Assembly: GCF_010731535.1 (NCBI RefSeq)
Contig: NZ_AP022581.1
Location: forward strand, 4,473,952-4,537,951
Source of the DNA: Mycobacterium lacus
Lineage (GTDB): Bacteria; Actinomycetota; Actinomycetes; Mycobacteriales; Mycobacteriaceae
Reading direction: 5' to 3'
DNA length: 64,000 bases
Shown here in pieces: positions 1 through 6,812 of this stretch. A program made the position numbers and the translations under genes. How positions within the stretch are numbered: the first letter of the stretch is position 1; every line of letters begins with the position of its first letter. The notes beneath the pieces are model-generated. The model made no database searches. It was given only the letters and a program-made list of their open reading frames with translations, and was not told the origin of the DNA.

Positions 1-48
1 GTTGAGTGGGTGTGGTTGACCGTAGAGGGCGCGGCGCGATGTGTCTAT

Positions 49-64
49 ACGTGATTAATCACGT
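49..64. promoter_or_regulatory. perfect 16-bp palindrome, candidate PadR operator
   Basis: The sequence ACGTGATTAATCACGT is a perfect palindrome. It ends 32 bases before the ATG of the PadR remnant at 97. PadR-family repressors commonly bind AT-rich dyads upstream of their own genes, so autoregulation is the natural inference. The adjacent regulator is now too deleted to fold normally, so the site may be a relic or may serve another paralogue. Confidence 0.5.
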
Positions 65-96
65 TATTGATTATTTGCATCGCGTATTATCTGCCG

Positions 97-342
97 ATGC
101 CGCTCCGTGACGCCGTGTTGGCCGCACCTGTTGACGGCGAATCGTCCGGATACGACCTGGCCAAGGGCTTCAATGCCGCGGTGGCGAACGACGTCCGCGC
201 GGAGCAGGAGTGCCTCGCCAAGGCCGAACGGGTGGGCCCGTACCTGACGCTGCTGCGCGGAATATCGGTTGAACAAGCGAACATTCGCTGGGCCGAGCAA
301 GCGCTGACGACCATCGAGCGCCGATATCCTCGCCGGACGTGA
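97..342 (+). pseudogene. PadR-family transcriptional regulator, middle deleted
   Basis: The frame opens with MPLRDAVLAAPVDGESSGYD, the usual start of the PadR winged helix, and ends with a PadR C-terminal helix (YLTLLRGISVEQANIRWAEQ). It is only 81 codons, whereas PadR proteins of this type are about 180. The part between residue about 30 and the C-terminal helix, including the recognition helix and wing, is missing, yet the reading frame stays open. ATG 97 is chosen over the TTG at 67 because family members begin at MPLRDAVL. A flavoprotein gene follows 30 bases downstream. It cannot bind DNA in the usual way. A fixed in-frame deletion is inferred. Confidence 0.7.
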
Positions 343-372
343 ATTCGGATTTTTCTTCCAGGAGCGTTGGGC

Positions 373-1320
373 ATGATCGTCATCATTGGCGCCGGAATAT
401 GCGGGCTCGCGGCCGCCTATGAGCTGTCGCGGCGCGGGAAACACGCGATTGTGTTCGAGCGCGCCGAGCCATTCGCCGAACAGTCCGCGGGGTTGGCGCG
501 GATTTTCCGCATCGCGCACCGGCGTCCGGCGCTATGCCGGCTCGCGATCAAGGCCCGCGTCGGCTGGCAGCGCTGGGAGACGGAGTTCGGCACCGGACGG
601 CTGCTTGGCTCCGAGGGATTCATCGCCGCCGGTCCCCGCGACGACACCGCGGCGGCGATGCGGGACGCCGGCGCTGCGTTCTCCTGGGTTGACCGGGCCG
701 CGATCGCGTCGCGGATCCCATTCGCGGCCGCGCCGTGGGAGACCGGCGTTTTCGACCCGCTCGGCGGCGGCCTGCGAATCCGGCGGGCGCTGACCGCCCT
801 TGCGCGGCGGGCGGACATCCGCCGCGGCGAGGTGGTGACGGTCGCCGACGATGGCTCGACGACCCTTGCGGACGGCACCATGGTGCGCGCCGACCACGTG
901 CTGATCTGTGCGGGCGTCCAAACGCCCGCGCTCTTCGGTCCGCTTGACGTCGACTTCGCCCCGCACACTCGATTCACCTACGAGGGCGCTGATGCCGCCG
1001 GCGCCGCGTGCTTGTCCGCGCCCGAAGGATACGGACTGCCGCTGGGCAGCACCGGCCGCTGGGCCTTCGGGCAGGAGGTGCCGGACCCCGCGACCGTGCG
1101 CGCGCTGTTCCCGTCGCTGAGACCCGTGGGCCAGGTGGACTGCGTCACGGTCCGCGCGCCCTGGCTCGACTCCGGCGGCGACGGGTGGAGGGTGGCGCGC
1201 CGCGGCCGCGTCGTCGCGTTCGTCGGGAACAACCTCATGAAGTTCGGGCCCCTGCTCGGCGAACTGCTCGCGGAGAGCATGTTGACCGACGAGCTGCCCA
1301 GCGACCTGATCGTTTCGTAA
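373..1320 (+). CDS. FAD-dependent oxidoreductase (DAO family)
   Basis: The N-terminus carries the dinucleotide-binding fold IIGAGICGLAAAYELSRRGK, followed by an acidic residue in IVFERAEP, which is the FAD-binding pattern of D-amino-acid-oxidase-like flavoproteins. A second FAD segment is seen near residue 175 (ADHVLICAGVQTPAL), and the C-terminus has the usual GNNLMKFGPLLGELLAE segment. The protein is 315 residues, somewhat short for the family. ATG 373 follows an AGGAG at about 361. It lies between remnants of a PadR and a TetR regulator and upstream of an acyl-CoA dehydrogenase. The substrate is unknown; an amine or amino acid is the family expectation. Confidence 0.8.
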   Translation: MIVIIGAGICGLAAAYELSRRGKHAIVFERAEPFAEQSAGLARIFRIAHRRPALCRLAIKARVGWQRWETEFGTGRLLGSEGFIAAGPRDDTAAAMRDAGAAFSWVDRAAIASRIPFAAAPWETGVFDPLGGGLRIRRALTALARRADIRRGEVVTVADDGSTTLADGTMVRADHVLICAGVQTPALFGPLDVDFAPHTRFTYEGADAAGAACLSAPEGYGLPLGSTGRWAFGQEVPDPATVRALFPSLRPVGQVDCVTVRAPWLDSGGDGWRVARRGRVVAFVGNNLMKFGPLLGELLAESMLTDELPSDLIVS

Positions 1321-1344
1321 GGGGCGGTTTGCCGCAGCGGTGGT

Positions 1345-1360
1345 GAGTGAGTACTCTCTC
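1345..1360. promoter_or_regulatory. near-palindrome, candidate TetR operator
   Basis: GAGTGAGTACTCTCTC is palindromic except for one mismatched pair. It sits 3 bases before the ATG (1364) of the TetR remnant, a common position for TetR autoregulatory operators. The binding function is inferred from position and symmetry only. Confidence 0.4.
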
Positions 1361-1363
1361 GCC

Positions 1364-1630
1364 ATGCCCGCCTCCGGACGGGAGCGGCTGCTGGCCGCCG
1401 CGCTGAAGCTCTTCGCCGACGAACTGGTCGCGTCCAATCGCTTTGGCCGCACGCGCATCCCGGCTCCCGAAGCGGCCGCGGCCGTCGCGATCGGATCGCT
1501 GTCCTATGCCGCCACGCTGCAGGCGCTGACCGGCCGCTTGTCCGGCAACATCGATGAAGATCGCCGTTTCGAGGCGTGGCACCAGACGGTCGGCGTCCTC
1601 GCGCGGCACACCAATCGGCAGAACCGTTAA
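1364..1630 (+). pseudogene. TetR-family regulator, middle deleted
   Basis: The frame starts as a TetR protein (RERLLAAALKLFADE, helix 1 of the DNA-binding domain). It then jumps directly to a TetR C-terminal ligand-domain segment (AVAIGSLSYAATLQALTGRL and on to the end). It has 88 codons against about 190 to 200 for the family, so helices 2 and 3 of the HTH and most of the regulatory domain are gone while the frame remains open. This is the same end-to-end deletion pattern as in the PadR remnant 1 kb upstream. fadE follows 27 bases downstream and may once have been its target. Confidence 0.7.
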
Positions 1631-1657
1631 ACACCAAACTATTTCAGGAGCGCAGCC

Positions 1658-2869
1658 GTGACTTTCTCACTGCAGTTGAGCGACGACGTGACCGAGGTGC
1701 GCGATTGGGTACACGAGTTCGCGACCGAGGTGATCCGCCCCGCCGCGGCCGAATGGGACGAGCGAGAGGAAACCCCGTGGCCCGTCATCCAAGAGGCGGC
1801 CAAGGTGGGCATCTACTCCCCCGACTTTTTCGCGCAACAGGCGGCTGAGCCGACGGGGCTGGGCATGCTCACCGCGTTCGAGGAGATGTTCTGGGGCGAC
1901 GCCGGGATCGCGCTATCGATCATGGGCACTGGGCTGGCCGCGGCGGCGTTGGCGGGCAACGGAACTCCCGAACAATTGGGCCGCTGGCTTCCCGAGATGT
2001 TCGGCACATCCGACGAGCCCAAGCTGGGCGCGTTCTGCTCGTCGGAGCCCGACGCGGGCTCCGACGTCGGCGCCATCCGCACACGTGCGCGCTACGACGA
2101 GGCGGCCCGCGAGTGGGTTCTCAATGGCACCAAGACGTGGGCGACCAACGGCGGAATCGCCAACGTGCACATCGTGGTGGCATCGGTCTATCCCGAACTC
2201 GGCACCCGCGGCCAGGCCACCTTCGTCATCCCGCCGGGCGCCAAAGGCCTGGCTCAGGGCCAGAAGTTCAAGAAGCACGGTATCCGCGCATCGCACACCG
2301 CCGAGGTGGTGCTCGACGACGTCCGTCTGCCCGAGGATTTCATCCTGGGCGGCCGGGAGAAATTCGAAGCGCGGATCGCTCGGGTCAAGTCCGGCGCCTC
2401 CGCGGGAGGGCAGGCGGCCATGAAGACCTTCGAGCGCACCCGGCCCACGGTCGGGGCGATGGCCGTCGGCGTGGCTCGGGCCGCCTACGAGTACGCCCTC
2501 GACTACGCCTGTCAGCGTGAGCAATTCGGTCGCAAGATCGGGGAATTTCAGGCGGTCGCGTTCAAATTGGCCGACATGAAATGCCGGATCGACGCGGCCC
2601 GTCTACTGGTATGGCGGGCCGGCTGGATGGCACGCAACAACCAAAGCTTCGACTCGGCGGAAGGTTCGATGGCCAAGTTGGTGGCAAGCGAGACCGCGGT
2701 ATACGTCACCGACGAGGCCATCCAGATCCTCGGCGGCAACGGGTACACGCGCGACTACCCCGTCGAGCGCATGCACCGCGACGCAAAGATCTTCACGATC
2801 TTCGAGGGAACCAGCGAGATCCAGCGTCTGGTGATTTCGCGGGCGATAACCGGCCTGCCTATCCGGTAG
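1658..2869 (+). CDS. acyl-CoA dehydrogenase
   Basis: This 403-residue flavoenzyme belongs to the acyl-CoA dehydrogenase superfamily, which introduces the alpha-beta double bond into acyl-CoA thioesters using FAD. Visible signatures are the FAD/acyl-binding segment (SEPDAGSDVGAIRTRA), ATNGGIANVHIVVAS, the helical C-terminal domain (REQFGRKIGEFQAVAFKLAD), and the closing motif (MHRDAKIFTIFEGTSEIQRL). The family's catalytic base is a glutamate in this last part, consistent with FEGTSEIQ. Start is GTG 1658 with CAGGAG upstream. It is probably a fadE paralogue for fatty-acid or branched-acyl catabolism; the substrate cannot be told. Confidence 0.92.
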   Translation: MTFSLQLSDDVTEVRDWVHEFATEVIRPAAAEWDEREETPWPVIQEAAKVGIYSPDFFAQQAAEPTGLGMLTAFEEMFWGDAGIALSIMGTGLAAAALAGNGTPEQLGRWLPEMFGTSDEPKLGAFCSSEPDAGSDVGAIRTRARYDEAAREWVLNGTKTWATNGGIANVHIVVASVYPELGTRGQATFVIPPGAKGLAQGQKFKKHGIRASHTAEVVLDDVRLPEDFILGGREKFEARIARVKSGASAGGQAAMKTFERTRPTVGAMAVGVARAAYEYALDYACQREQFGRKIGEFQAVAFKLADMKCRIDAARLLVWRAGWMARNNQSFDSAEGSMAKLVASETAVYVTDEAIQILGGNGYTRDYPVERMHRDAKIFTIFEGTSEIQRLVISRAITGLPIR

Positions 2870-2917
2870 CGACCGGCGTCGCCTTATCGCGACACCAGAT
2901 CAACACGGATCGAACGC

Positions 2918-3391
2918 GTGGCTGAGATGATGAGGCTCATGGCAGTCCAGCGGGATTCGGCGGTCGCCGTCGACGGTGACACGGTTGTGGGCTCGATAGC
3001 CAGCGTGGAAAGCGCAGCGGTCGCCGGATCGGTGGCGACGGCGGGCAGCGTCGCAGTTGCCGGGTCGGCATCGACCGCGGGCAGTGTCGCGGTGGCGGGC
3101 TCGGTCGCGACCGCGGGGAGCGTTGCTGTCGCGGGTTCGGTGGGCACCGCGGGCAGTGTGGGGGTGATTGCCAGCGCGGTGACTGCATTATGCGTAGCCG
3201 TGCGGGAATGCGTGGCGTGTGTTGCATGTGTCGCCTGCACCCGTTGCGTGGCATGTGTCGGGTGCGTGCGCTGCACCGACTGTGTGGGATGCATCGGCTG
3301 CGTGAATTGCTCGGGACTACGGAATGTCAAGGGCGCGAGAAACGTTCGGGCGGGAGAACACCACCCCAGTGCCCGTGGCGAAGCGCCTTGA
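2918..3391 (+). CDS. hexapeptide-repeat and Cys-every-third-residue protein, unknown function
   Basis: I do not recognise a named family. Residues about 25 to 85 are hexads alternating SVAVAG and SVATAG, encoded by a near-perfect tandem DNA array with a 36-bp double unit. Residues about 90 to 135 contain a run of 12 cysteines at exact three-residue spacing (pattern C-x-x-C, with x mostly V, A, G), closed by CVNCSGLRNV. Hexads of this kind suggest a left-handed beta-helix, in which every third residue faces the same way, so the cysteines could stack as a ladder on one face; this is inference. The start is uncertain (GTG 2918, or ATG 2927, 2930 or 2939). There is no signal peptide. The tail motif is echoed 350 bp downstream. 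Confidence 0.6.
   Translation: MAEMMRLMAVQRDSAVAVDGDTVVGSIASVESAAVAGSVATAGSVAVAGSASTAGSVAVAGSVATAGSVAVAGSVGTAGSVGVIASAVTALCVAVRECVACVACVACTRCVACVGCVRCTDCVGCIGCVNCSGLRNVKGARNVRAGEHHPSARGEAP
2980..3170 (+). repeat. in-frame tandem repeat, about 36-bp unit (18-bp half-units)
   Basis: GC-rich direct repeats encode alternating hexapeptides SVAVAG/SVATAG, about nine hexads in total. The DNA repeats are similar enough that slippage could change copy number between strains. Confidence 0.75.
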
Positions 3392-3464
3392 CCGCCAGAA
3401 CCACCGGCCCGGCACCCCGGCGCGTCCTGTGCCCCGATCCTCCACGACGTACGGCATGTTGGTG

Positions 3465-3485
3465 ATGTATGTTCACTACATACAT
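3465..3485. promoter_or_regulatory. inverted repeat, relic vapBC operator/promoter
   Basis: Arms ATGTATG and CATACAT flank a 7-base spacer. The element lies 21 bases upstream of the GTG (3507) of the vapB remnant, the place where VapB antitoxins autoregulate their operon. Confidence 0.55.
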
Positions 3486-3506
3486 TGTCAACGTCAGGAG
3501 CCTGCC

Positions 3507-3630
3507 GTGTCGGTGACGCAGATCGACCTCGACGACGATGCGCATTCTCCACGACGACGCCAACTACGAACTGGCCAAGCGCCACCTCCCCGACGTCAGA
3601 GCGCGGCACGTCGTTCACGCTGACCAATAG
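3507..3630 (+). pseudogene. vapBC locus collapsed by deletion
   Basis: GTG 3507, preceded by TCAGGAG, opens VSVTQIDLDDDA, the N-terminal beta strand of a ribbon-helix-helix VapB antitoxin. After about 12 codons the sequence shifts to another frame (from 3538) and reads MRILHDDANYELAKRHLP to the stop at 3630, matching the last segment of a PIN-domain VapC toxin. About 500 to 600 bp of vapB and vapC expected between them are absent. No catalytic PIN acidic cluster remains, so neither toxin nor antitoxin activity is expected. Confidence 0.65.
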
Positions 3631-3660
3631 CGGGTTCCTTCGAAGGATGCGGGCCACATC

Positions 3661-3706
3661 GTTCGGGATTGCGGAATGTGAAGGGCGCCAGAAGTATTCG
3701 GGTAGA
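3661..3706 (+). repeat. degenerate copy of the Cys-repeat gene's 3' motif
   Basis: This stretch encodes GLRNVKGARSIRV-like sequence and is roughly 80 percent identical to 3310 to 3355, the end of the cysteine-repeat gene (GLRNVKGARNVRA). It is not preceded by cysteine repeats. It looks like the surviving 3' end of a second, deleted copy. Confidence 0.5.
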
Positions 3707-3779
3707 GTTTGGGGTCCAGCTACAGCGCAGCGTTGAAGCCGTTGCGCGCGCATCACCGCCGCGGGCTACCCTGGGCCTC

Positions 3780-4046
3780 GTGAGCGGCAACCGAGTGCCC
3801 GGTGGGGTGGTACACGAGCTCCCCGCGGACCTGCGCGAGGCACTGGTCGCCAATTCCACGGCGCTCGCTGCCTGGAAGGACATCACTGCGTTGGCACGCA
3901 ACGAGTTCATCTGTTGGGTCGAGGATGCCAAGCAAGAGACCACCCGACAGCGCCGCATTCGGCGGACTCAGGAGGAGTTGCAAGAGGGCCAGCGCAGGCC
4001 CTGCTGCTGGCCGGGGTGCAAGCACCGCGAGCGCACTGGCAGGTGA
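3780..4046 (+). CDS. YdeI/OmpD-associated family protein
   Basis: This 88-residue protein matches the small YdeI/OmpD-associated (bacteriocin-protection) family, seen in VHELPADLREALVANSTALA, AWKDITALARNEFICWVEDA, the basic helix RQRRIRRTQEEL and the C-terminal PCCWPGCKHRER. The biochemical role in actinobacteria is not established. GTG 3780 is chosen because upstream in-frame codons encode the unrelated repeat tail. It is convergent with the monooxygenase gene at 4078. Confidence 0.75.
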   Translation: MSGNRVPGGVVHELPADLREALVANSTALAAWKDITALARNEFICWVEDAKQETTRQRRIRRTQEELQEGQRRPCCWPGCKHRERTGR

Positions 4047-4077
4047 GCGGTATCAGACCCTGACCGGGCCCGAAAGT

Positions 4078-5691
4078 CTAGTACTGGGACCCAATAGCCG
4101 GCCCGCACCAAGTGGTGAGGGCGTCGGCGAGCCCCGGATGGGGCGCGCCCCCCACCCAGGCAACGTATCCGTCGGGCCGGATCAGCACGGCGGCGGGCGC
4201 CGTGATCGTGCCAAGCACCGGAAGTTCCCAGTCGCCAACATATTTCACGTCGACCAACGTGACCCGATCGGCCCACGGTGCAATGTTGATGCCGCCGGGC
4301 TCACCGAGGTTGAGCAGCACCGGCCGGGCATCGTGCAGCAGGGTGAATACCCGCAGCGGACCGTTGGCGGTGGCCAGGTCGAGATCGGGCATGCGGCGCC
4401 CGAGCAGCGGGTGTCCGTTACCGAGGTCGTAATGAATGTCCAGACCGGACATCATCGCGGCGAACCGTTTGCGAGGCTCGTCCATGCGCAGGAGTTCGGA
4501 AACGGTATCGCGCACCGCGTCGATACGCTGGCCTGGGCTAAGCAACGCGGATTGGGCCATCGTGTTGCGCAGCACGCGGGCCGCGACGGGGTGCCGTTCG
4601 GCGTGGTAGGTATCCAGGAGGCTGTCGGGCGATGCCTGATTGACCACCTGCGCTAGCTTCCAGCCCAGATTCACCGCGTCCTGCACACCCGTGTTGAGAC
4701 CCTGTCCACCCACCGGGGAATGCACATGGGCGGCGTCGCCGGCCAGCAGGACCCGCCCGTCGCGATAGGCCGCGGCCTGCCGCGCCATATCGGTGAATCT
4801 GGAAATCGAAGTGGGACTGTGGATCCCGTAATCCGTCCCGTATACGGCGATGAGCGCCTCGCTCAGATCCCGCATGCTGGGTTCGCTCGTGCCTCCAGAG
4901 TGCTGCTCGGTCACCATGACCCCCACCGGCCCGTCGTCCTCCAGCCTGCTGAAGGCATGGATACCGAAGGCGTCGCGGCGCCGGCCCCATTCCGGTGCTT
5001 CGCTCGTGTCGATGGCCAGCTCGACCTCGGCGATGAGGCAGCTCGTCGTCGGATCCGATCCCGGGAAGTCGATGCCGGCTGCTTTACGGACCACACTGCG
5101 TCCGCCGTCGCACCCTACGAGATACTCCGCCCGCAGTGACGCGCCGTCGCGCAGCTCGACGTCGACGCCGGTGTCGTCTTGGGCGATGCCCGTCACCTCA
5201 CGTCCTCGATAGATCGGTACCGCCAGCTCGCCGACCCAGTCCGCCAGGATTCGCTCGATCTGGTTCTGCCGCAGCGCGAGCCCATAGGGGTGCCGGGTGG
5301 GAAAATCGCTGATGTCCAACGGAATCCACGCGAACCCCGCGACCTGCGCCACCTGCCCCTCCGAAAGGAACCGATCGGCGATTCCGCGCTGATCGAGGAC
5401 TTCAATGGTGCGTGAATGCAAACCGCCCGACCGCATGCCAATGAGGTCCTGGCTGGCGCGCCGCTCGACGATGGCAACATCGACCGCCGCTAAGGCCAAC
5501 TCACCTGCCAACATCAGCCCCGTCGGGCCTCCTCCAACAACCACTACCGCATGATCGAATCCCGGTTCGACCTCTCGGCCTGACCCATCCGATGCCGACC
5601 ATTGACGCAACTCGCCACCCCCAAATCCAGTGAGTTCTGGGTTCGGCCAGCGATTTTGCGCCGTGCCCCCCGTCTTGCCGCAAGCCCCCAT
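4078..5691 (-). CDS. class A FAD-dependent monooxygenase (rifampicin-monooxygenase/aromatic hydroxylase type)
   Basis: The protein shows the three class A fingerprints: the GxGxxG FAD motif (VVVVGGGPTGLMLAGELA), the DG motif (YLVGCDGGRSVVRKAAGI), and the GD motif (RVLLAGDAAHVHSPVGGQGL) with downstream NTGVQDAVNLGWKLA. A thioredoxin-like C-terminal extension (residues about 430 to 537) is typical of the PhzS/RIFMO/phenol-hydroxylase group. The family uses NAD(P)H and O2 to hydroxylate aromatic rings, and some members inactivate rifamycins. The first about 45 residues precede the FAD strand and look non-conserved, so the true start may lie nearer 5612 (TTG). Substrate is unknown; antibiotic modification is only a possibility. 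Confidence 0.85.
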   Translation of the reverse strand: MGACGKTGGTAQNRWPNPELTGFGGGELRQWSASDGSGREVEPGFDHAVVVVGGGPTGLMLAGELALAAVDVAIVERRASQDLIGMRSGGLHSRTIEVLDQRGIADRFLSEGQVAQVAGFAWIPLDISDFPTRHPYGLALRQNQIERILADWVGELAVPIYRGREVTGIAQDDTGVDVELRDGASLRAEYLVGCDGGRSVVRKAAGIDFPGSDPTTSCLIAEVELAIDTSEAPEWGRRRDAFGIHAFSRLEDDGPVGVMVTEQHSGGTSEPSMRDLSEALIAVYGTDYGIHSPTSISRFTDMARQAAAYRDGRVLLAGDAAHVHSPVGGQGLNTGVQDAVNLGWKLAQVVNQASPDSLLDTYHAERHPVAARVLRNTMAQSALLSPGQRIDAVRDTVSELLRMDEPRKRFAAMMSGLDIHYDLGNGHPLLGRRMPDLDLATANGPLRVFTLLHDARPVLLNLGEPGGINIAPWADRVTLVDVKYVGDWELPVLGTITAPAAVLIRPDGYVAWVGGAPHPGLADALTTWCGPAIGSQY

Positions 5692-5736
5692 GTCCGTTAT
5701 ATGGTGAAGGTGAGAGGCGCCGCCTTGAGCAACTTC

Positions 5737-6081
5737 TTACACAATCAGCATCTGAGCCAGCACGCGTCGCACCTCGTTCAGCTCGTCTGCGGAGAGCGCG
5801 ATTTCGGGTGCATAGCGCCGGAATCGATCGGCGGAGACGGTGCGGATCTGCTCGGTGATTACCCAGCCCCCGCCCGAGCCGACGCGTATCCGGTGCACCC
5901 AGCCGGAGCGTTCGACGCTGGTCAACGGCAGCAAGCTGACCAGGTGGCCGGCGGTCAGGTCCAGATGAAACCGCGACGATACCACCAAAGCCGGCCGATC
6001 TTTGCCCTGCTCGCGACCCCGCACGGGATCGAAGTCCACGAACCACACTTGGCCCGGTTCGATCGGCGGACGCTTCACCAC
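5737..6081 (-). CDS. MazF/PemK-type endoribonuclease toxin
   Basis: This 114-residue protein has the PemK-like fold signatures: EPGQVWFVDFDPVRGREQGK, then RPALVVSSRFH, and a central beta strand with the conserved serine/threonine region (LVSLLPLTSVERSGW). MazF enzymes cleave mRNA at short single-stranded motifs and are neutralised by the upstream antitoxin. The gene overlaps the antitoxin by 7 bases, so the two are translationally coupled. It appears full length and intact. Confidence 0.88.
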   Translation of the reverse strand: MVKRPPIEPGQVWFVDFDPVRGREQGKDRPALVVSSRFHLDLTAGHLVSLLPLTSVERSGWVHRIRVGSGGGWVITEQIRTVSADRFRRYAPEIALSADELNEVRRVLAQMLIV

Positions 6082-6308
6082 TCGTCAGTGATTGGCGCGT
6101 CGGCGCTGGCGAACTCCTCGGCCTCGGCAACGTATTCCGCCCAGCCCTGCGGATCGGTCTCCCGATAGTGGCGCACGGCGGTCACGGCCTTCGCTTGCCA
6201 GTGCTCATCGATCAGCCGGCGCACCGTCTCGTCGGCCGACGCGCCGCCAAACTCCTCCCGCCCAATACGGAGCACCCGCGCCCGGGTCTCATCGCTCACT
6301 CGCAACAT
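6075..6308 (-). CDS. antitoxin of the MazEF-type pair
   Basis: A 77-residue acidic protein precedes and overlaps the toxin gene. The N-terminal part (LRVSDETRARVLRIG, then DETVRRLIDEHW) fits a ribbon-helix-helix DNA-binding domain, and the acidic C-terminus (AEEFASADAPITDEW) fits a toxin-binding tail. The ATG at 6308 lies just downstream of an inverted repeat at 6340 to 6357, so autoregulation is likely. Confidence 0.82.
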   Translation of the reverse strand: MLRVSDETRARVLRIGREEFGGASADETVRRLIDEHWQAKAVTAVRHYRETDPQGWAEYVAEAEEFASADAPITDEW

Positions 6309-6327
6309 AACCCCACGGTACTAGACC

Positions 6328-6357
6328 GTAAACGCAATTGTAAACAATGATGTTTAC
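6328..6357. promoter_or_regulatory. candidate MazEF operator: inverted repeat plus extra half-site
   Basis: GTAAACAATGATGTTTAC (6340 to 6357) is an inverted repeat with 7-base arms. A third copy of GTAAAC is at 6328. The element lies 20 to 50 bases upstream of the antitoxin ATG, overlapping where its promoter should be. Three half-sites would suit cooperative binding by antitoxin dimers. Confidence 0.6.
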
Positions 6358-6414
6358 GCCCTGGGCGCGCGGCCGGCGTTCCGCATCAGGTCTTTTGGTT
6401 GTCACAGCATGCGC

Positions 6415-6606
6415 TTAGGCCGAGCCATGGCTTTGGCGCGGCGAATTGACACCCGCGCCCAGAATGTCGGCAACGACCAGGTCCGCGACTGGCCGAATCG
6501 CGGCGCCCTTGACCACAGCCAGACCGCTCACACATCGGTCCTCTGCAAGAACATAAACGATGCCGTCGGTCATTTTGGAGGGTGTCAGGATGCGTAAGTG
6601 CAGCAT
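6415..6606 (-). pseudogene. DUF389-type membrane protein, N-terminal stub
   Basis: The 63-codon frame begins MLHLRILTPSKMTDGIVYVL and continues CVSGLAVVKGAAIRPVADLV, matching the soluble N-terminal domain of DUF389 (TIGR00341-type) membrane proteins, which are normally above 300 residues with a multi-helix membrane domain. Everything after the N-terminal domain is missing. The 207 bases between this stub and the oxidase gene at 6813 contain no convincing gene. Confidence 0.5.
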
Positions 6607-6812
6607 TCCCACAGTGTCGGCGATCAGCGCCTCGAAAGGGCGCAATGGCGCCTTCGATCGTCCACAGGTACATCCCTGCCGGAACCGGATCCGGGCCGCG
6701 CCGGCGCGGTTGCGGTAACCGACCTCGACGACCGTCGAACCGCCGCTGCGGATCGCCGCTATGTCCACCGTTGCGGCGCCGCTGGTGGACGCCGGCGTCA
6801 GGATACGGACGG

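Noticed and set aside
532..1458. Minus-strand 308-codon frame opposite the DAO gene
   Set aside because: Arg/Gly/Ala-rich composition with no motif. It is a high-GC shadow of a recognised flavoprotein gene.
2884..3756. Long minus-strand frame antisense to the Cys-repeat gene (290 codons, rich in THATHA/ATLPAV repeats)
   Set aside because: It mirrors the plus-strand tandem repeat and runs past it through unrelated pseudogene DNA. The plus frame gives the regular cysteine spacing and a coherent end.
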